The notes: generated from the sequence alone by a model not told the origin. A stretch of DNA of 64,000 nucleotides from Candidatus Tectimicrobiota bacterium (GCA_026005175.1 BPKO01000006.1:174906-238905), one strand, 5' to 3'; numbered from the stretch's first letter, positions 9,716 through 18,993 are shown. Translations and numbers: made by a program.

Positions 9716-11362
9716 TCAGGCCAGCCACACCTCACTCAGGTCCCAAGCCGGCGTCGGGGCAAAGACAAAGCCTTTGACTTCCTTGCGCATGGCCAGGTAC
9801 TCGATGAGGTGGTGGGTAAAGGCCATGGGGGCGTCGGCCATGATGAGGTCCTCGGCCCGGTGTACCAAGGCGATGCGCTTTTGCACGTCGAGCTCGCGGA
9901 ACTGCTGCTCGACGAGGGCGTCCACTTCCGGGTTGCTGTAGCCAAAGCTGTTGAACTTGGCCCCGGTTGGGAAAAAGTCGCGGATGGAGTCGTTGGGGTC
10001 GAGGTCGGCGCCGCTACCCCCTAGCAAAGTTTCGAAGTCGCCGGCCACCTGGCGCTTGAAGTAAACCGAAGGGTCGACTTGCTCGATGTCGAGCGTGATG
10101 GGCAGCACCTGCTCCAGCAGCGGCTTGAGCACCTGCGCGCCGCGCAGGTTGCCGCGTACCACCGAGGTGAGCAGTTTTACTTTCAAGGAGCCAACGCCGG
10201 CTTCCTGCCACAGCCGCTTGGCCGCTTCGGGGTCGTAGGCCTGCGGGCTGGTGGTGAGTTTTTCTGGCCGCCAGTAGAGCTTCTGCGCCGCCGGGATGGG
10301 TCCGGTGTCGGGCTGCACGCGGCCAAAGTAGCCGCGCTTGGCCAGCGTCTCGCGGTCGATGGCCTTGGCAATGGCCAGGCGCACCCGCCGGTCGCGAAAC
10401 GCCAGCACCGTCTTCTGGTTGAGGATCAAGGCCTGGAAGCCCGGGTCAGGGCCTTGCAGCACGGTGACGCCAGGGTCGGCTTCCAGCAGGGGCAAAAACT
10501 GCGCCTGCACGTTGTTGAGGAACTGCACCTCGCCGGTGCGCAGCGCCGCCACCGCCGTTTCTGCCTCCGGCACCGGCACGATGGTAACCATGTCCAGCTT
10601 GGGCTTGCCCTCAATGAAGTAGTCGGGGAAGCGCTCCAGCACCAGCCGCTGGCCGACGATGTGCTCTTTGACCCGGAAGGGGCCGGTGCCCACCGGCGTC
10701 ACCTTGTACTGCTGCGGCCCCATTTTCTCGAGCGCCGTGCGGCTGACGATGGTCATCGCCCGCGCCGGAAAGCGCGACAGGGTGGCGATGAGAAACGCCG
10801 CCGAAGGGCTTTTGAGGGTGAACTGTACTTCGTACGCCCCCAGCTTGGTCACCGCCTCGATGTTGGCCAGGCGCGGGCGGTGGATGGAGCCGACTTTGGG
10901 GTCGTTGGTGCGCTGGTACGTAAACAGCACGTCGTCGGCGCTAAACGGGGCGCCGTCGTGAAAGCGGACGCCGCGGCGCAGCTGGAACGTCCACTGGCGG
11001 CCGTCGGCCGAGACCTCCCAGCGCTCGGCCAACTCCGGCTGCGGGGTGAGGGCGGCGTCGATATGCACCAGGCCGCTAAAGATGTTGGCCGCTGCTTGCA
11101 TCTGCTCGGTGACGTTGATAAACGCCGGGTCGAGGATGGCAAACTGGTCGAGGTTCCAGCCTGCCTTGAGGTGGCCACCGCGGCCCGCCGCCGCCAGCGG
11201 TGGCGGCAGGGAGGCCGCCAGGCCCAGCAGGCCGGTGGCCGCCAGCAGGCGCAGCACCGCCCGCCGGCTCATCGGCGGGCCGCTGAGCTCGGCGGCAGTC
11301 AGCCCGAGCATGGGATCGCGCGGGTCAAAGTCCCAAAGGTCGACGAGGTGGTGCGGTGCCAT
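9716..11362 (-). CDS. Extracellular solute-binding protein, family 5 (peptide-type), Tat-exported
   Basis: A 548-residue family 5 binding protein for a peptide/nickel-type importer. A 30-residue leader precedes a twin-arginine motif (MSRRAVLRLLAATG, near residues 31-44), so export is probably by Tat as a folded protein. Mature-domain hallmarks are LAERWEVSADGRQWTFQLRRG, VRFHDGAPFSADDVLFTYQR and VGTGPFRV. Start 11362 was preferred over the internal ATG of MSRRAVL because a strong Shine-Dalgarno site (GGGAGGAAAGCTG) lies directly before it. Two permease genes follow in the same operon. The ligand cannot be read from sequence; small peptides or other amides are typical. Confidence 0.9.
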   Translation of the reverse strand: MAPHHLVDLWDFDPRDPMLGLTAAELSGPPMSRRAVLRLLAATGLLGLAASLPPPLAAAGRGGHLKAGWNLDQFAILDPAFINVTEQMQAAANIFSGLVHIDAALTPQPELAERWEVSADGRQWTFQLRRGVRFHDGAPFSADDVLFTYQRTNDPKVGSIHRPRLANIEAVTKLGAYEVQFTLKSPSAAFLIATLSRFPARAMTIVSRTALEKMGPQQYKVTPVGTGPFRVKEHIVGQRLVLERFPDYFIEGKPKLDMVTIVPVPEAETAVAALRTGEVQFLNNVQAQFLPLLEADPGVTVLQGPDPGFQALILNQKTVLAFRDRRVRLAIAKAIDRETLAKRGYFGRVQPDTGPIPAAQKLYWRPEKLTTSPQAYDPEAAKRLWQEAGVGSLKVKLLTSVVRGNLRGAQVLKPLLEQVLPITLDIEQVDPSVYFKRQVAGDFETLLGGSGADLDPNDSIRDFFPTGAKFNSFGYSNPEVDALVEQQFRELDVQKRIALVHRAEDLIMADAPMAFTHHLIEYLAMRKEVKGFVFAPTPAWDLSEVWLA

Positions 11363-11385
11363 CAGCTTTCCTCCCTTGTAACCGT

Positions 11386-11414
11386 AAACTACGTCAGCCC
11401 GGTAGCCAGATCAA
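11386..11414 (-). promoter_or_regulatory. Candidate sigma-70 promoter for the peptide-type importer operon
   Basis: On the minus strand TTGATC and TAGTTT are separated by 17 bases and end about 24 bases before the binding-protein start. The -10 match is modest. Confidence 0.4.
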
Positions 11415-11423
11415 GATCCTTCC

Positions 11424-11451
11424 TTGTGTTTTGGGAAGCGCCACGTATACT
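11424..11451 (+). promoter_or_regulatory. Candidate sigma-70 promoter for the OsmC-like gene
   Basis: TTGTGT and TATACT are separated by 16 bases, 55 bases before the ATG at 11507. The -10 box is close to consensus. Confidence 0.5.
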
Positions 11452-11506
11452 CGCGGCATCAGAGAAACCGGGCGCCGCGCGGCGGCGCCCTGCAGAGGAG
11501 CAGACC

Positions 11507-12007
11507 ATGGCAACGCCCCAGCCCGAGCCGCAGCCCATGCGGCGCGAGATCGTGTTTACCGCCGAAGTGCAGACGCTGACGCCCATGCTTAAAGTGGCCA
11601 CCGTGAGCCGCCAGGGGCAAGACCATTACACGTTTGCCTGCGACGAGGGTCCGGCCCTGGGCGGGCTGGGCTCGGCCCCCACGCCGCTGGCTTACTTTAC
11701 CGCCGCCGTGGCTTTTTGACTGCTGACGCAGGTGTCCCGGTACGGGCACATGCTCAACCTGCGCGTCGACAAGGCGCGCGTGCACGTGGAAGCCACCTTT
11801 CGCCTCAGCGGCTCGGTGCTCGCCGACACCGTGCAGGCCGAGGCGGTCGGCGTCACCACCCGCCTGGAGCTCGAGTCTCCCGAAGACCCGGCACGCCTGG
11901 CACGCCTGGTGCGGCTGGCCGAGCGCGGCTGCTTCGTCATGCAGGCCCTGCAGCGGCCGGTGCCGGTGACCACCGCCACCCTGGTCAACGGCACCCCTCT
12001 GGCCTGA
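11507..12007 (+). CDS. OsmC-like protein, candidate selenoprotein (Sec at codon 71)
   Basis: Read through one in-frame TGA (11717-11719), this is a 166-residue OsmC/Ohr-superfamily protein, a group of thiol-dependent peroxidases and related proteins. The two halves are in the same frame with no shift. The TGA sits in AVAF-U-LLTQVSRYGHML, where relatives carry the conserved redox cysteine. The second conserved cysteine is present at about residue 142 (AERGCFVMQAL). A hairpin with bacterial SECIS features follows the TGA at 11732-11749. The ATG has AGAGGAG upstream. I therefore read TGA as selenocysteine rather than a stop. The alternatives are a Cys-to-stop point error or a decayed gene. No selA, selB, selC or selD gene lies in the window, so they would have to be elsewhere. 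Confidence 0.75.
11732..11749 (+). promoter_or_regulatory. SECIS-like hairpin downstream of the in-frame UGA
   Basis: The RNA can fold as GUG-U-CCCG-GUA-CGGG-CAC. This is a 3-bp lower stem, one bulged U, a 4-bp upper stem and a loop beginning with GU. The order bulged U, four bases, then GU is the same as in the E. coli fdhF SECIS element recognised by SelB. The hairpin starts 12 bases after the UGA, within the usual distance. Confidence 0.7.
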
Positions 12008-12009
12008 GG

Positions 12010-13864
12010 CTAGGCCGGCACCTCCAGGCCGTAGGCGGCGATCTGCGCCTCGAAGGCCTCGAAGACGCGGCGGCGCAGCTCGGCCATAAACTCCGGGGTG
12101 ATAAAGTGCGGCAGCTGCACGTTGGGGTTGCGCTGGTAGGCGCGCGCCGGCAGGTCGTAGTCCTCGAGCGTCGTGCCTTGGCGGCGCTCCAGCAGCAAGC
12201 CGCGCAGGTAAGTGCGCTGCGTGGCGTGCCACAGGTCGTCGTGGGTAATGTCCAGGCCGTAGACCTCTTTGAAGACCGGCTCGATCACCCGGTCGGGGGT
12301 GCCGGCGAACTTGCACAGCCCCAGCAAGTCGTCGCGGGTGTAGTAAATGCCGCGGTTGACGATGGCATCCACCCAGTAGTCAAGGTCGGTCTTGCCTTCA
12401 AAGACCAGCAGCAAGAAGGTGCGCATCGACATGTGGCCGCCGGCAATAGCAAAGGGGTAGCCGGGGTTGGTTTCCGGCAAGTACGCGGGCAACTCCAGCC
12501 CCTTGCAGTGCATGGCATACGCCGTCTCGCCCAGAGACTCGGCCAGGCGCTTGACGCCGCGCCCGAGCTCTGGCAGCTCGCCAGCAGCAGCGCGGCGAAT
12601 GAGGCGGCAGGGCCCCCTGCGAAGTCGCCAAAGGTAACGCCCTCGAGGATGGGGCGCTCGGGGTGCTGGCGGTTGTAGTCCATGACGTAGCCCAGGGTGG
12701 CCCCCAGGCTGATGGCGTCAAAGCCCAGCTGGTCGACCAGCTCGATGATCTCCAGAGCCTGCTGCTGGTCGTAGATTCCCAGGTTGATGGCCAGCAGGTC
12801 GACAGGCTCGTAGTCGACTTTGGTGTAGAACTTGCCCGCCTTGCGCTGCCCGTTGACCGGCACCGCCTCGTAGACGTTCTTGTGGCAGGCGATGCCGCAC
12901 TTGAAGCACGACTCGTCTTTGATCACGTAATTTTGTTCGACCGAGCTGCGGTAAAGGGCCACCGGCTTGTCGTCGCCCTGCGGCCAGAAGTTTTTCTCGG
13001 GCAGCGCCCCCAGGGGGTGCAGGGCCGGCCACGTTGCGCCAGGTGCCGCCGGCGCCGCCGCCCTTGTCTGGATCGCGGTAGTTGCGCGAGCCTTCGCCGC
13101 GGCTGATTTCCCGATTGGCCGCCAGCAGCGAGGGGGCCAGCTTGCCGCGCTTGGGATCGGGGGGCCTGAGCAACGATGGCGATGAGGTTCTTCGAGCCCA
13201 TAAGACTGCCCATGCCACCGCGGCCGGCAAAGCGCGGCTTGCAGTCGCGGCTCTGCAGCTCGTTGACGGTGCTGCAGGCAATGGCGGCGTAGTAGTTCTG
13301 CGACCAGTGCTCGCCTGCCGGCCCCAGCACCGCCATGTGGGCATCGGGGTAGCGGTCGGCCAGCCACAGAATCTTCTCGTGGGTGGTCTTGCCCAGCAAT
13401 TCCGTGGCGTCTTCAAACGCCACCGTGGGCGTGCCGCCCTGGGAGCCGATGACCAGGTAGACGGGACGGGCGGCGCGGCCCGTAAAGATCACCTCGTCGG
13501 CGCCGGTGGCGGCGAGCTTGGTGCCGAACTTGCCCGAGGCCGCCGACCACATGGCCAGGGGGCGGCCGTTTTTGGCCACTTTGAGAGGGCTGTAGCCGGA
13601 GAAGAAAACGCGTAGGCCGGTCATCAGATCGGTGCCGGTAAACACGCCGGTGTTCATGATGAGCGGCACTTCAGGAGCAAAGGGGTCGCTGACCCGGTAA
13701 GCGCCCAAGAGCTTGAAGGCGCGGCCAATGCCGCCCAGAAAGTCCTCAAGGTCGGCACAGACCACCGTCTCCTGGCGCACGCGGGCCTGCGTCAAGTCGA
13801 TGGTGAGGCGCCGGAAGCGGTAGTCGCCGATTTGTTTGCGCGCGCTCGTGCTCTCTGTCCACAT
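12010..13864 (-). CDS. Aldehyde:ferredoxin oxidoreductase (tungsten-type), interrupted by three frameshifts
   Basis: Joined across three frame changes, this encodes about 617 residues, the normal length for the AOR family. AOR enzymes oxidise aldehydes to acids with a tungstopterin and one 4Fe-4S cluster. The N-terminal part contains GRGGMGSLMGSKNL, the middle part has SRNYRDPDKGGGAGGTW and the cluster motif CFKCGIAC, and the C-terminal part has the remaining ligand in LLGLCKFAG. Frame changes lie near 13165-13175, 13020-13035 and 12570-12610. The first two fit a +1 base and the third a -1 base. Start 13864 has GGGAG about 10 bases upstream. The gene is divergent from the aldolase. It is either a sequencing-damaged functional gene or a pseudogene; the smooth join favours the former. 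Confidence 0.82.
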
Positions 13865-13894
13865 AAGTGGGATGCTCCCTTGCAAGGTCCAGCC

Positions 13895-13935
13895 AAACCG
13901 TGGTAAAGGGGCTCTGTCGTAATGTTTACCGGTTT
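13895..13935. promoter_or_regulatory. Inverted repeat between the divergent AOR and aldolase genes
   Basis: Arms at 13895-13907 (AAACCGTGGTAAA) and 13925-13935 (TTTACCGGTTT) are complementary apart from a two-base insert in the left arm. They are separated by 17 bases and lie between two divergent starts, as an operator for a dimeric regulator would. No regulator gene lies next to them. Confidence 0.4.
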
Positions 13936-13979
13936 CCCCCGGGCGCGTCAATGCGCCGGAGTCTGCAGAGGAGAACGCG

Positions 13980-14771
13980 ATGCGCGCCAACACGCTGAAG
14001 GCCATCTGGCGCCAGGGCGGCGTGGTGCTCAACGGCTGGCTCTCCATCCCCAGCGCCTTTGCCGCCGAAGTCATGGCACACCAGGGCTTTGACTCGCTCA
14101 CCATCGACTTGCAGCACGGCGTCATCGACTACCAGACCGCGGTCAGCATGCTGCAGGCCATTGCCACCACGCCGGTGGTGCCGCTGGTGCGCGTGCCCTG
14201 GAACGAGCCGGCGCTGATCATGAAGCTGCTCGACGCCGGGGCTTACGGCGTCATCTGTCCCATGGTCAATAGCGCCGAGCAGGCCGAGGCGCTGGTGCAG
14301 GCCTGCAAGTACCCGCCGCGCGGCTACCGCAGCTGGGGGCCGGTGCGTGCCTTGCTTTATGCGGGCACCGACTACGCCGAGCACGCCAACGACGAGCTGC
14401 TGGTCATCCCCATGATCGAAACCGCCACCGCCCTGGCGCAGCTCGACGCCATTCTCAGCGTTCCCGGCATCGACGCCGTCTACGTGGGGCCCTCTGACCT
14501 CAGCCTGGCGCTGGGCCGCGCGCCGCGCCTCGACCAGAGCGACCCCGAGGTGGTGGCCGCCCAGCAGCAAATCGTCGCCGCCTGCCAGCGCCACGGCATC
14601 GTCGCCGGCATCCACAATGCCACCGTCGAGTACGCGCAGCAAATGATCGCCGCCGGCTATCGCTTCATCACCGTTGCCTCCGACAGCCGCTTTCTCGCCG
14701 CCAAGGCGGCCGAAGTGGTGGCCGCCCTGCGCCAGGCCAAAACCCCCGCGGGCAGGCAGCCGGCATACTGA
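13980..14771 (+). CDS. HpcH/HpaI family aldolase
   Basis: The 263-residue protein belongs to the HpcH/HpaI class II pyruvate aldolases, which cleave or form 2-oxo-3-deoxy acids. Visible hallmarks are the N-terminal LKAIWRQGGVVLNGWLSIPS, the DLQHG segment (near residue 40), an Arg in VRVPWNEPALIMKLLDAGAYGVICPMV, the metal-binding Glu in PMIETATALAQLD, and the metal-binding Asp in VYVGPSDLSLALG. The length is normal. The ATG follows CAGAGGAGAACGCG. It is divergent from the aldehyde oxidoreductase and might supply or consume an aldehyde for it, which is inference. The substrate (4-hydroxy-2-oxoheptanedioate, 2-keto-3-deoxyrhamnonate or other) is not determinable here. Confidence 0.9.
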   Translation: MRANTLKAIWRQGGVVLNGWLSIPSAFAAEVMAHQGFDSLTIDLQHGVIDYQTAVSMLQAIATTPVVPLVRVPWNEPALIMKLLDAGAYGVICPMVNSAEQAEALVQACKYPPRGYRSWGPVRALLYAGTDYAEHANDELLVIPMIETATALAQLDAILSVPGIDAVYVGPSDLSLALGRAPRLDQSDPEVVAAQQQIVAACQRHGIVAGIHNATVEYAQQMIAAGYRFITVASDSRFLAAKAAEVVAALRQAKTPAGRQPAY

Positions 14772-14781
14772 ACTTTTGCTT

Positions 14782-14854
14782 TTGTTCATCGTATGTCTCT
14801 GCTATACTGAGGTACCCCTAGCCGTAAAGGTGCCGTATGCCATGCATACCTCAG
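14782..14854 (+). promoter_or_regulatory. AT-richer control region with candidate promoter and inverted repeat before the kinase/kai locus
   Basis: Bases 14772-15008 hold no convincing gene and are A/T-richer than their surroundings. A TATACT box at 14803-14808 has TTGTTC 15 bases upstream, a short spacer. CTGAGGTA (14807-14814) and TACCTCAG (14847-14854) form a perfect 8-base inverted repeat that overlaps the -10 box. It could be an operator or a leader hairpin. Confidence 0.35.
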
Positions 14855-15008
14855 CGCCTGAAGAACAACCGTCACAAATCGATAACAATGACTCGTTCTG
14901 CTTTGCAGAGGTCTTTGCCGTGTCATAACTGGTAGGAAAAGTAGCACCATATATCGCAGACATGTCTAAAGCGTGCTCGATGCTGTTCATCCTTGGTGAG
15001 GATGAAGG

Positions 15009-17353
15009 ATGAAGCAGGAGAGGGAAGAGGTTAAGCCCTCTGCGAGTGACTGGGTAGCCCAGTTACAGCGGCGCGTGGTGGCCTTGGAAAAGGCGGCAGT
15101 AGCTCCGGAGGGGTCCGGCCTGTTGGAGACGATGGCGGCCCTGACCACGGCCCTCATCACCGAGCCGCGGCTGGCGGTGCTGCTGCAGCGGCTTGTCGAG
15201 CAAGCGGTGGGGCTGATTCCGGCAGCAGACACGGCGATGCTGTTTCTGTGGGACGCCGAGCGCGAGCGGCTGGTGCCGGAAGTTTGGTATGGTACCGACC
15301 TGCCCTTGCCCCGCATCCCCTTGCGGCTGGGCGAAGGGGTCACGGGCACGGTGGCCTTGCGGCGGCAGGGGTTGCTGGTCACTGACTACCTGCACTCGCC
15401 CTATGCGCTGCCGGTGTTTGCTGAGCATTTCGGGCCCCATGCGGTCCTTGCCGAGCCGCTGCTTCACGGGGCGCAGCTGGTGGGGGTGCTTGTGCTCAAC
15501 AACTTCCATCGCCAGGTACCCTTCACGCCGCGTGACCAGCAGCTGCTCGCGCTGCTGGCAACGCAGGCGGCGGCGGCGATTGCCACGGCACGCCTGCGCG
15601 AGGCCCGCCAGCGTCACCTAGAGCGCCTGCGGACCCTCACCCACCTCCTCCAGCACATCACCGCCTCGCTGTAGCTCGAGCAGGTGCTCAAAGAGATTGC
15701 CCAAGCCACCGCCCATCTGATGGCCGTCCCGGTGGTTTCAGTCTGGCTGGCCGACGAGGCGGAGCAAACCTTAACCCTGGGTGCCTTTTCCGATGAGCAC
15801 TTTGGCGCCGACTTCCCGGTGCAGCAGCTCCCCGTCAGCGAGGGAGGTATCGGCTGGGTGGCACGCCACCGGCGGCGACTTGAGGTTGCCGACGTTTTTG
15901 GCGATCCCCGCTTCGTGGCCCTGACCTGGTGGCGGGCGCGTGGCCTGCGCAGCTTCCTGGGTTTGCCCATCCTCTTTGCCGGACGCCTCCTGGGCGTCTT
16001 GTCCCTCAACGGCGACCGGCCGTTTCGCTTTGGTGAAGAAGACTACTGGCTCCTGGACACCCTGGTGGCCCAAGCCAGTATTGCCATCGAGCACGCGCAG
16101 CTCTTTGCCGCCATTGGCAAGCAGACGCAGCAACTGCTTACGGCCAATGCCCAGTTGCGGGCGGAAATCGCCGAGCGCCAGCGCACCGAAGCGGCGTTGC
16201 GCGAAAGCGAGCAGCGCTTCCGCAAGATCTTCGAAGAAGGTCCGCTGGGCATGGCCATCGTCGACCGGGCATACCGCTACACGCACGTCAACGCCACCCT
16301 GTGTCGCCTGCTGGGCTATGGCGAAGCCGAGCTGGTGGGCCGCTCTTTTCTCGACATCACCCATCCCGAAGAAGTCGAGCGGGACCGCCAGCAGGCGGCC
16401 CGGCTGCTTGGCGGTGAGCTGGCCGTCCTGCGGACGGAAAAGCGGTATCTACGCAAAAGCGGCGAGCCCTTGTGGGTCTCCCTGACGGCTTCGGTGATTC
16501 GTGACGAAGCCGACCAGCCCTGCTACGTCCTGACCATGGTCGAAGACATCAGCGAGCGCAAGCGCTGGGAGGCAGAGCAGCAGCGTATTCAAGCGGAGCT
16601 GGAGCGCCGGGTAAAGGAGCGCACCGCGGCACTGGCGCAGGTCAACGCCGAACTGGGCCCGCTCCAATGCCGAGCTGGAGCAGTTTGCTTACGTCGCCTC
16701 CCATGACCTGCAAGAGCCCCTGCGCATGGTGCGCAGCTTTTTGCAGCTTTTGGAGCGGCGCTACGCGGAGCGGCTGGACGTCGACGGCCGCACGTTCATT
16801 GCGTATGCCACGGACGGCGCCGCGCGGATGCAGCAGATGATCCAGGACCTCCTGGAGCTGGCGCGCCTGCAAGTGCAGGAGCCGGTGGTGACGCTGACGG
16901 ACTGCCAGGCGGTGCTAGAAGCCGCGTTGCGCGATCTGCAGCTGCGCGTGGCCGAAAGCGGCGCCGTGGTGCAGTACGGGGCCGCTGCCTACCGTGCGGG
17001 CCGATCCGCGCCAGCTCGAACGTCTGTGGTTCAACTTGCTGAGCAACGCCCTCAAGTTTCGGGGCGACGCCCCGCCCCGCGTGGAAATCCATGCCCAACG
17101 CCAGGAGGCGCAGTGGTGTTTTGCGGTGCGCGACAACGGCATCGGATTTGATCCCCAGTATGCCGAGCGCGTATTTGGCATTTTTCAGCGCTTGCACCCG
17201 CGTGAGCGTTACCCGGGCACCGGCATTGGCTTGGCCTTGTGCAAGCGCATCGTCGAAAAACACGGCGGGCGTATCTGGGTGGAAACGCAGCCTGGCAAGG
17301 GAACCACGTTTTACTTCACGCTACCGGACTCACCCGCAAGGAGCACGCCATGA
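15009..17353 (+). CDS. GAF-GAF-PAS sensor histidine kinase, interrupted by an amber codon and two frameshifts
   Basis: The assembled product is a soluble sensor kinase of about 780 residues. It has GAF1 near 30-195, GAF2 near 228-368 ([15 protein letters not shown]), PAS near 401-517 with a PAC-like end ([11 protein letters not shown]), and HisKA with His near 565 in [13 protein letters not shown], the phytochrome-kinase style. The HATPase near 660-775 carries [17 protein letters not shown] and [10 protein letters not shown]. Codon 222 is TAG at 15672-15674, in frame (ASL[12 protein letters not shown]). One extra G near 16650-16655 and one extra base near 16983-16990 shift the frame. Its stop overlaps the next gene in ATGA form. 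It heads the kai-containing cluster and probably phosphorylates the regulator behind it. Confidence 0.8.
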
Positions 17354-17823
17354 GCAGAGGGGACAAAGCAGCCACGCCGATCGAGGTCCTGCTGGTGGAA
17401 GACAACCCTGGCGACGTCTACCTGACCCAGGAGGCGCTGCGCGACAGCCGTGTGCAGGTGAACCTGCACGTGGTGGGCGATGGCATGGAAGCGATGGCCT
17501 TTCTACGCCGCGAGGCGGCCTACGCCAGTGCTGTGGCACCCGACCTGATCCTCCTCGACCTCAACCTGCCACGCAAAGACGGGCGCCAGGTGCTTGCCGA
17601 AGTGAAGCAAGACCCGCACTTGCGCCGCATTCCTGTGGTGGTGCTGAGCACTTCCAGTGCCGAGCGCGATATCGTCGAGAGCTATGACCTGCACGCCAAC
17701 TGCTACATTGTCAAGCCTGCCGACTTTGACCACTTCGCCGGGGTGGTGCGCACGATTGAGGACTTCTGGTTTGGCATTGTGCAGTTGCCCCGTCACGGAG
17801 CTGCTGCGGATGGCACCGGATAA
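17350..17823 (+). CDS. Rcp1-like single-domain response regulator
   Basis: The 157-residue protein is a receiver of the Rcp1 type that pairs with phytochrome-like kinases. It begins [20 protein letters not shown], has a long alpha2 region ([15 protein letters not shown]), the phospho-acceptor in [17 protein letters not shown], the Ser/Thr switch [13 protein letters not shown] and the Lys in [12 protein letters not shown]. Its ATG overlaps the kinase stop by 4 bases and its 3' end overlaps the next gene by 14 bases, so kinase, regulator and KaiA-like protein are translationally linked. It has no output domain. Confidence 0.92.
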   Translation: MSRGDKAATPIEVLLVEDNPGDVYLTQEALRDSRVQVNLHVVGDGMEAMAFLRREAAYASAVAPDLILLDLNLPRKDGRQVLAEVKQDPHLRRIPVVVLSTSSAERDIVESYDLHANCYIVKPADFDHFAGVVRTIEDFWFGIVQLPRHGAAADGTG

Positions 17824-18668
17824 AGTGCGCGTGCTGCTTGTTGAAGACAATCCAGGCGACGTGCGCCTGTTGCAGGAAACCCTGGCAGAGGCCAAAACGA
17901 GCCACTACGTGCTGTCCCCGGTGACCGACCTGCGCAGTGCCCTGCGGCGGCTGGCCGAAGAGGTCTTTGATGTCGTCCTTCTTGACTTGATGCTGCCTGA
18001 CAGCGTAGGGCCTCGACACCTTCCTGCGGCTGCGCGAGGCAGCCCCTTCGGTGCCTATCGTCGTCCTTTCCGCTCTGCCCGACGAGCACCTGGCCCTGCA
18101 GGCGGTACAGGCTGGTGCCCAGGACTACTTGGTTAAGGGGCAGACCGAGGCGCCGCTTCTCGAGCGTGCCTTGCGCTACGCCATTGAGCGCCACCGGCTG
18201 GCGCGGGCCTTGGAACAGGCGCGCCAGCGCCAGCAGCAGGAGCAGGAACTGCGCTCGCTGGATCGTCTCTCGCACACGGCGCCGGCGGCGGTGACGGCGC
18301 ATCTCTTTGGAGACGCGCCCTTGCGGCAGACCGCCCCCGAGGTCTTTCAGGCCTGGGTGGCGCGCTACGGCAGCCTTCTCGACATGGCCCTCGAGCAGCG
18401 CGCTTACAAAGTCGACCACCGTCTGTCGGCGCACCTGCGCACGCTGGCCGAGGAACTCGGCTTCATGCACGCCGGGCCGCGCGACGTCATCGACGTGCAT
18501 ACCCAGGCGCTACACCCCAAGCTCCGCGACGTGCTGCCAGAAAAAGCCCAGGCCTACCTGGAAGAAGGGCGAATGCTGGTTCTCGAACTGATGGGGCACC
18601 TGGTGGCCGTTTACCGCGTGTACGCGCTGGGGCGGCGCAGTGGGGGTGAATCCCGTCTCGCCCCCTAG
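17810..18668 (+). CDS. Receiver + KaiA/RsbU-type C-terminal domain protein; candidate KaiA equivalent (one frameshift)
   Basis: Closing a +1 frameshift near 18007-18010 (an extra G in GTAGGGCCTC) gives about 285 residues. Residues 1-120 are a receiver ([33 protein letters not shown]). A coiled segment follows ([15 protein letters not shown]), then a helical domain near 180-280. That domain has the pattern [14 protein letters not shown], then [20 protein letters not shown] and GHLVAVYR. It resembles the four-helix KaiA C-terminal domain (IHMELMD ... DVIAHLCEMYR) and equally the RsbU N-terminal domain (IISIHRKVLKEL ... LPE ... MAY), which share a fold superfamily. It sits immediately before kaiB and kaiC, as kaiA does in cyanobacteria, and has about the length of KaiA. 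KaiA-like stimulation of KaiC is a hypothesis; an RsbU-like switch role is the alternative. Confidence 0.7.
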
Positions 18669-18683
18669 CGGAAGGGGTTGCTC

Positions 18684-18965
18684 ATGTCTAAGTATCTCTT
18701 GAAGCTTTACATCACCGGAAGAACTCCTCGCTCTGAACTCGCTATTCGCAACCTACGTCGTCTGTGTGCCGAAGAGCTGCAAGGGCAGTACGAGCTGGTC
18801 ATCATCGACGTGCTGGAGCGGCCGGAGCTGGCCGAAGCGGCCAAGATCCTGGCCACTCCCACGCTCAGTAAAGAACTGCCGCCGCCGCTGCGGCGCATCA
18901 TCGGGGATCTGTCGGACCGCGAACGCGTGCTGCTGGGACTGGAGCTTTTGCCCTTTGCCGAATAA
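18684..18965 (+). CDS. kaiB: Circadian clock protein KaiB
   Basis: The 93-residue protein is a full-length KaiB, the metamorphic thioredoxin-like protein that binds the KaiC CI ring. Nearly every hallmark is present: [18 protein letters not shown], then [45 protein letters not shown]. The KaiB-specific cis-proline region and the RRIIGDLSD block are intact. ATG 18684 follows GGAAGGGG; a TTG two codons earlier is a less likely start. It lies 15 bases after the KaiA-like gene and 28 bases before kaiC, so the three are probably one transcript. Confidence 0.96.
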   Translation: MSKYLLKLYITGRTPRSELAIRNLRRLCAEELQGQYELVIIDVLERPELAEAAKILATPTLSKELPPPLRRIIGDLSDRERVLLGLELLPFAE

Positions 18966-18993
18966 CCCCGTGCCAGAAGGAGAGCACCGCACC

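Noticed and set aside
12010-13864. Treating the aldehyde oxidoreductase as three or four separate genes
   Set aside because: The pieces match consecutive parts of one AOR protein and sum to its normal length.
15672-15674. Reading the TAG in the sensor kinase as pyrrolysine
   Set aside because: The site is an interdomain linker without a conserved functional residue, and no pyl gene or suppressor tRNA is visible.
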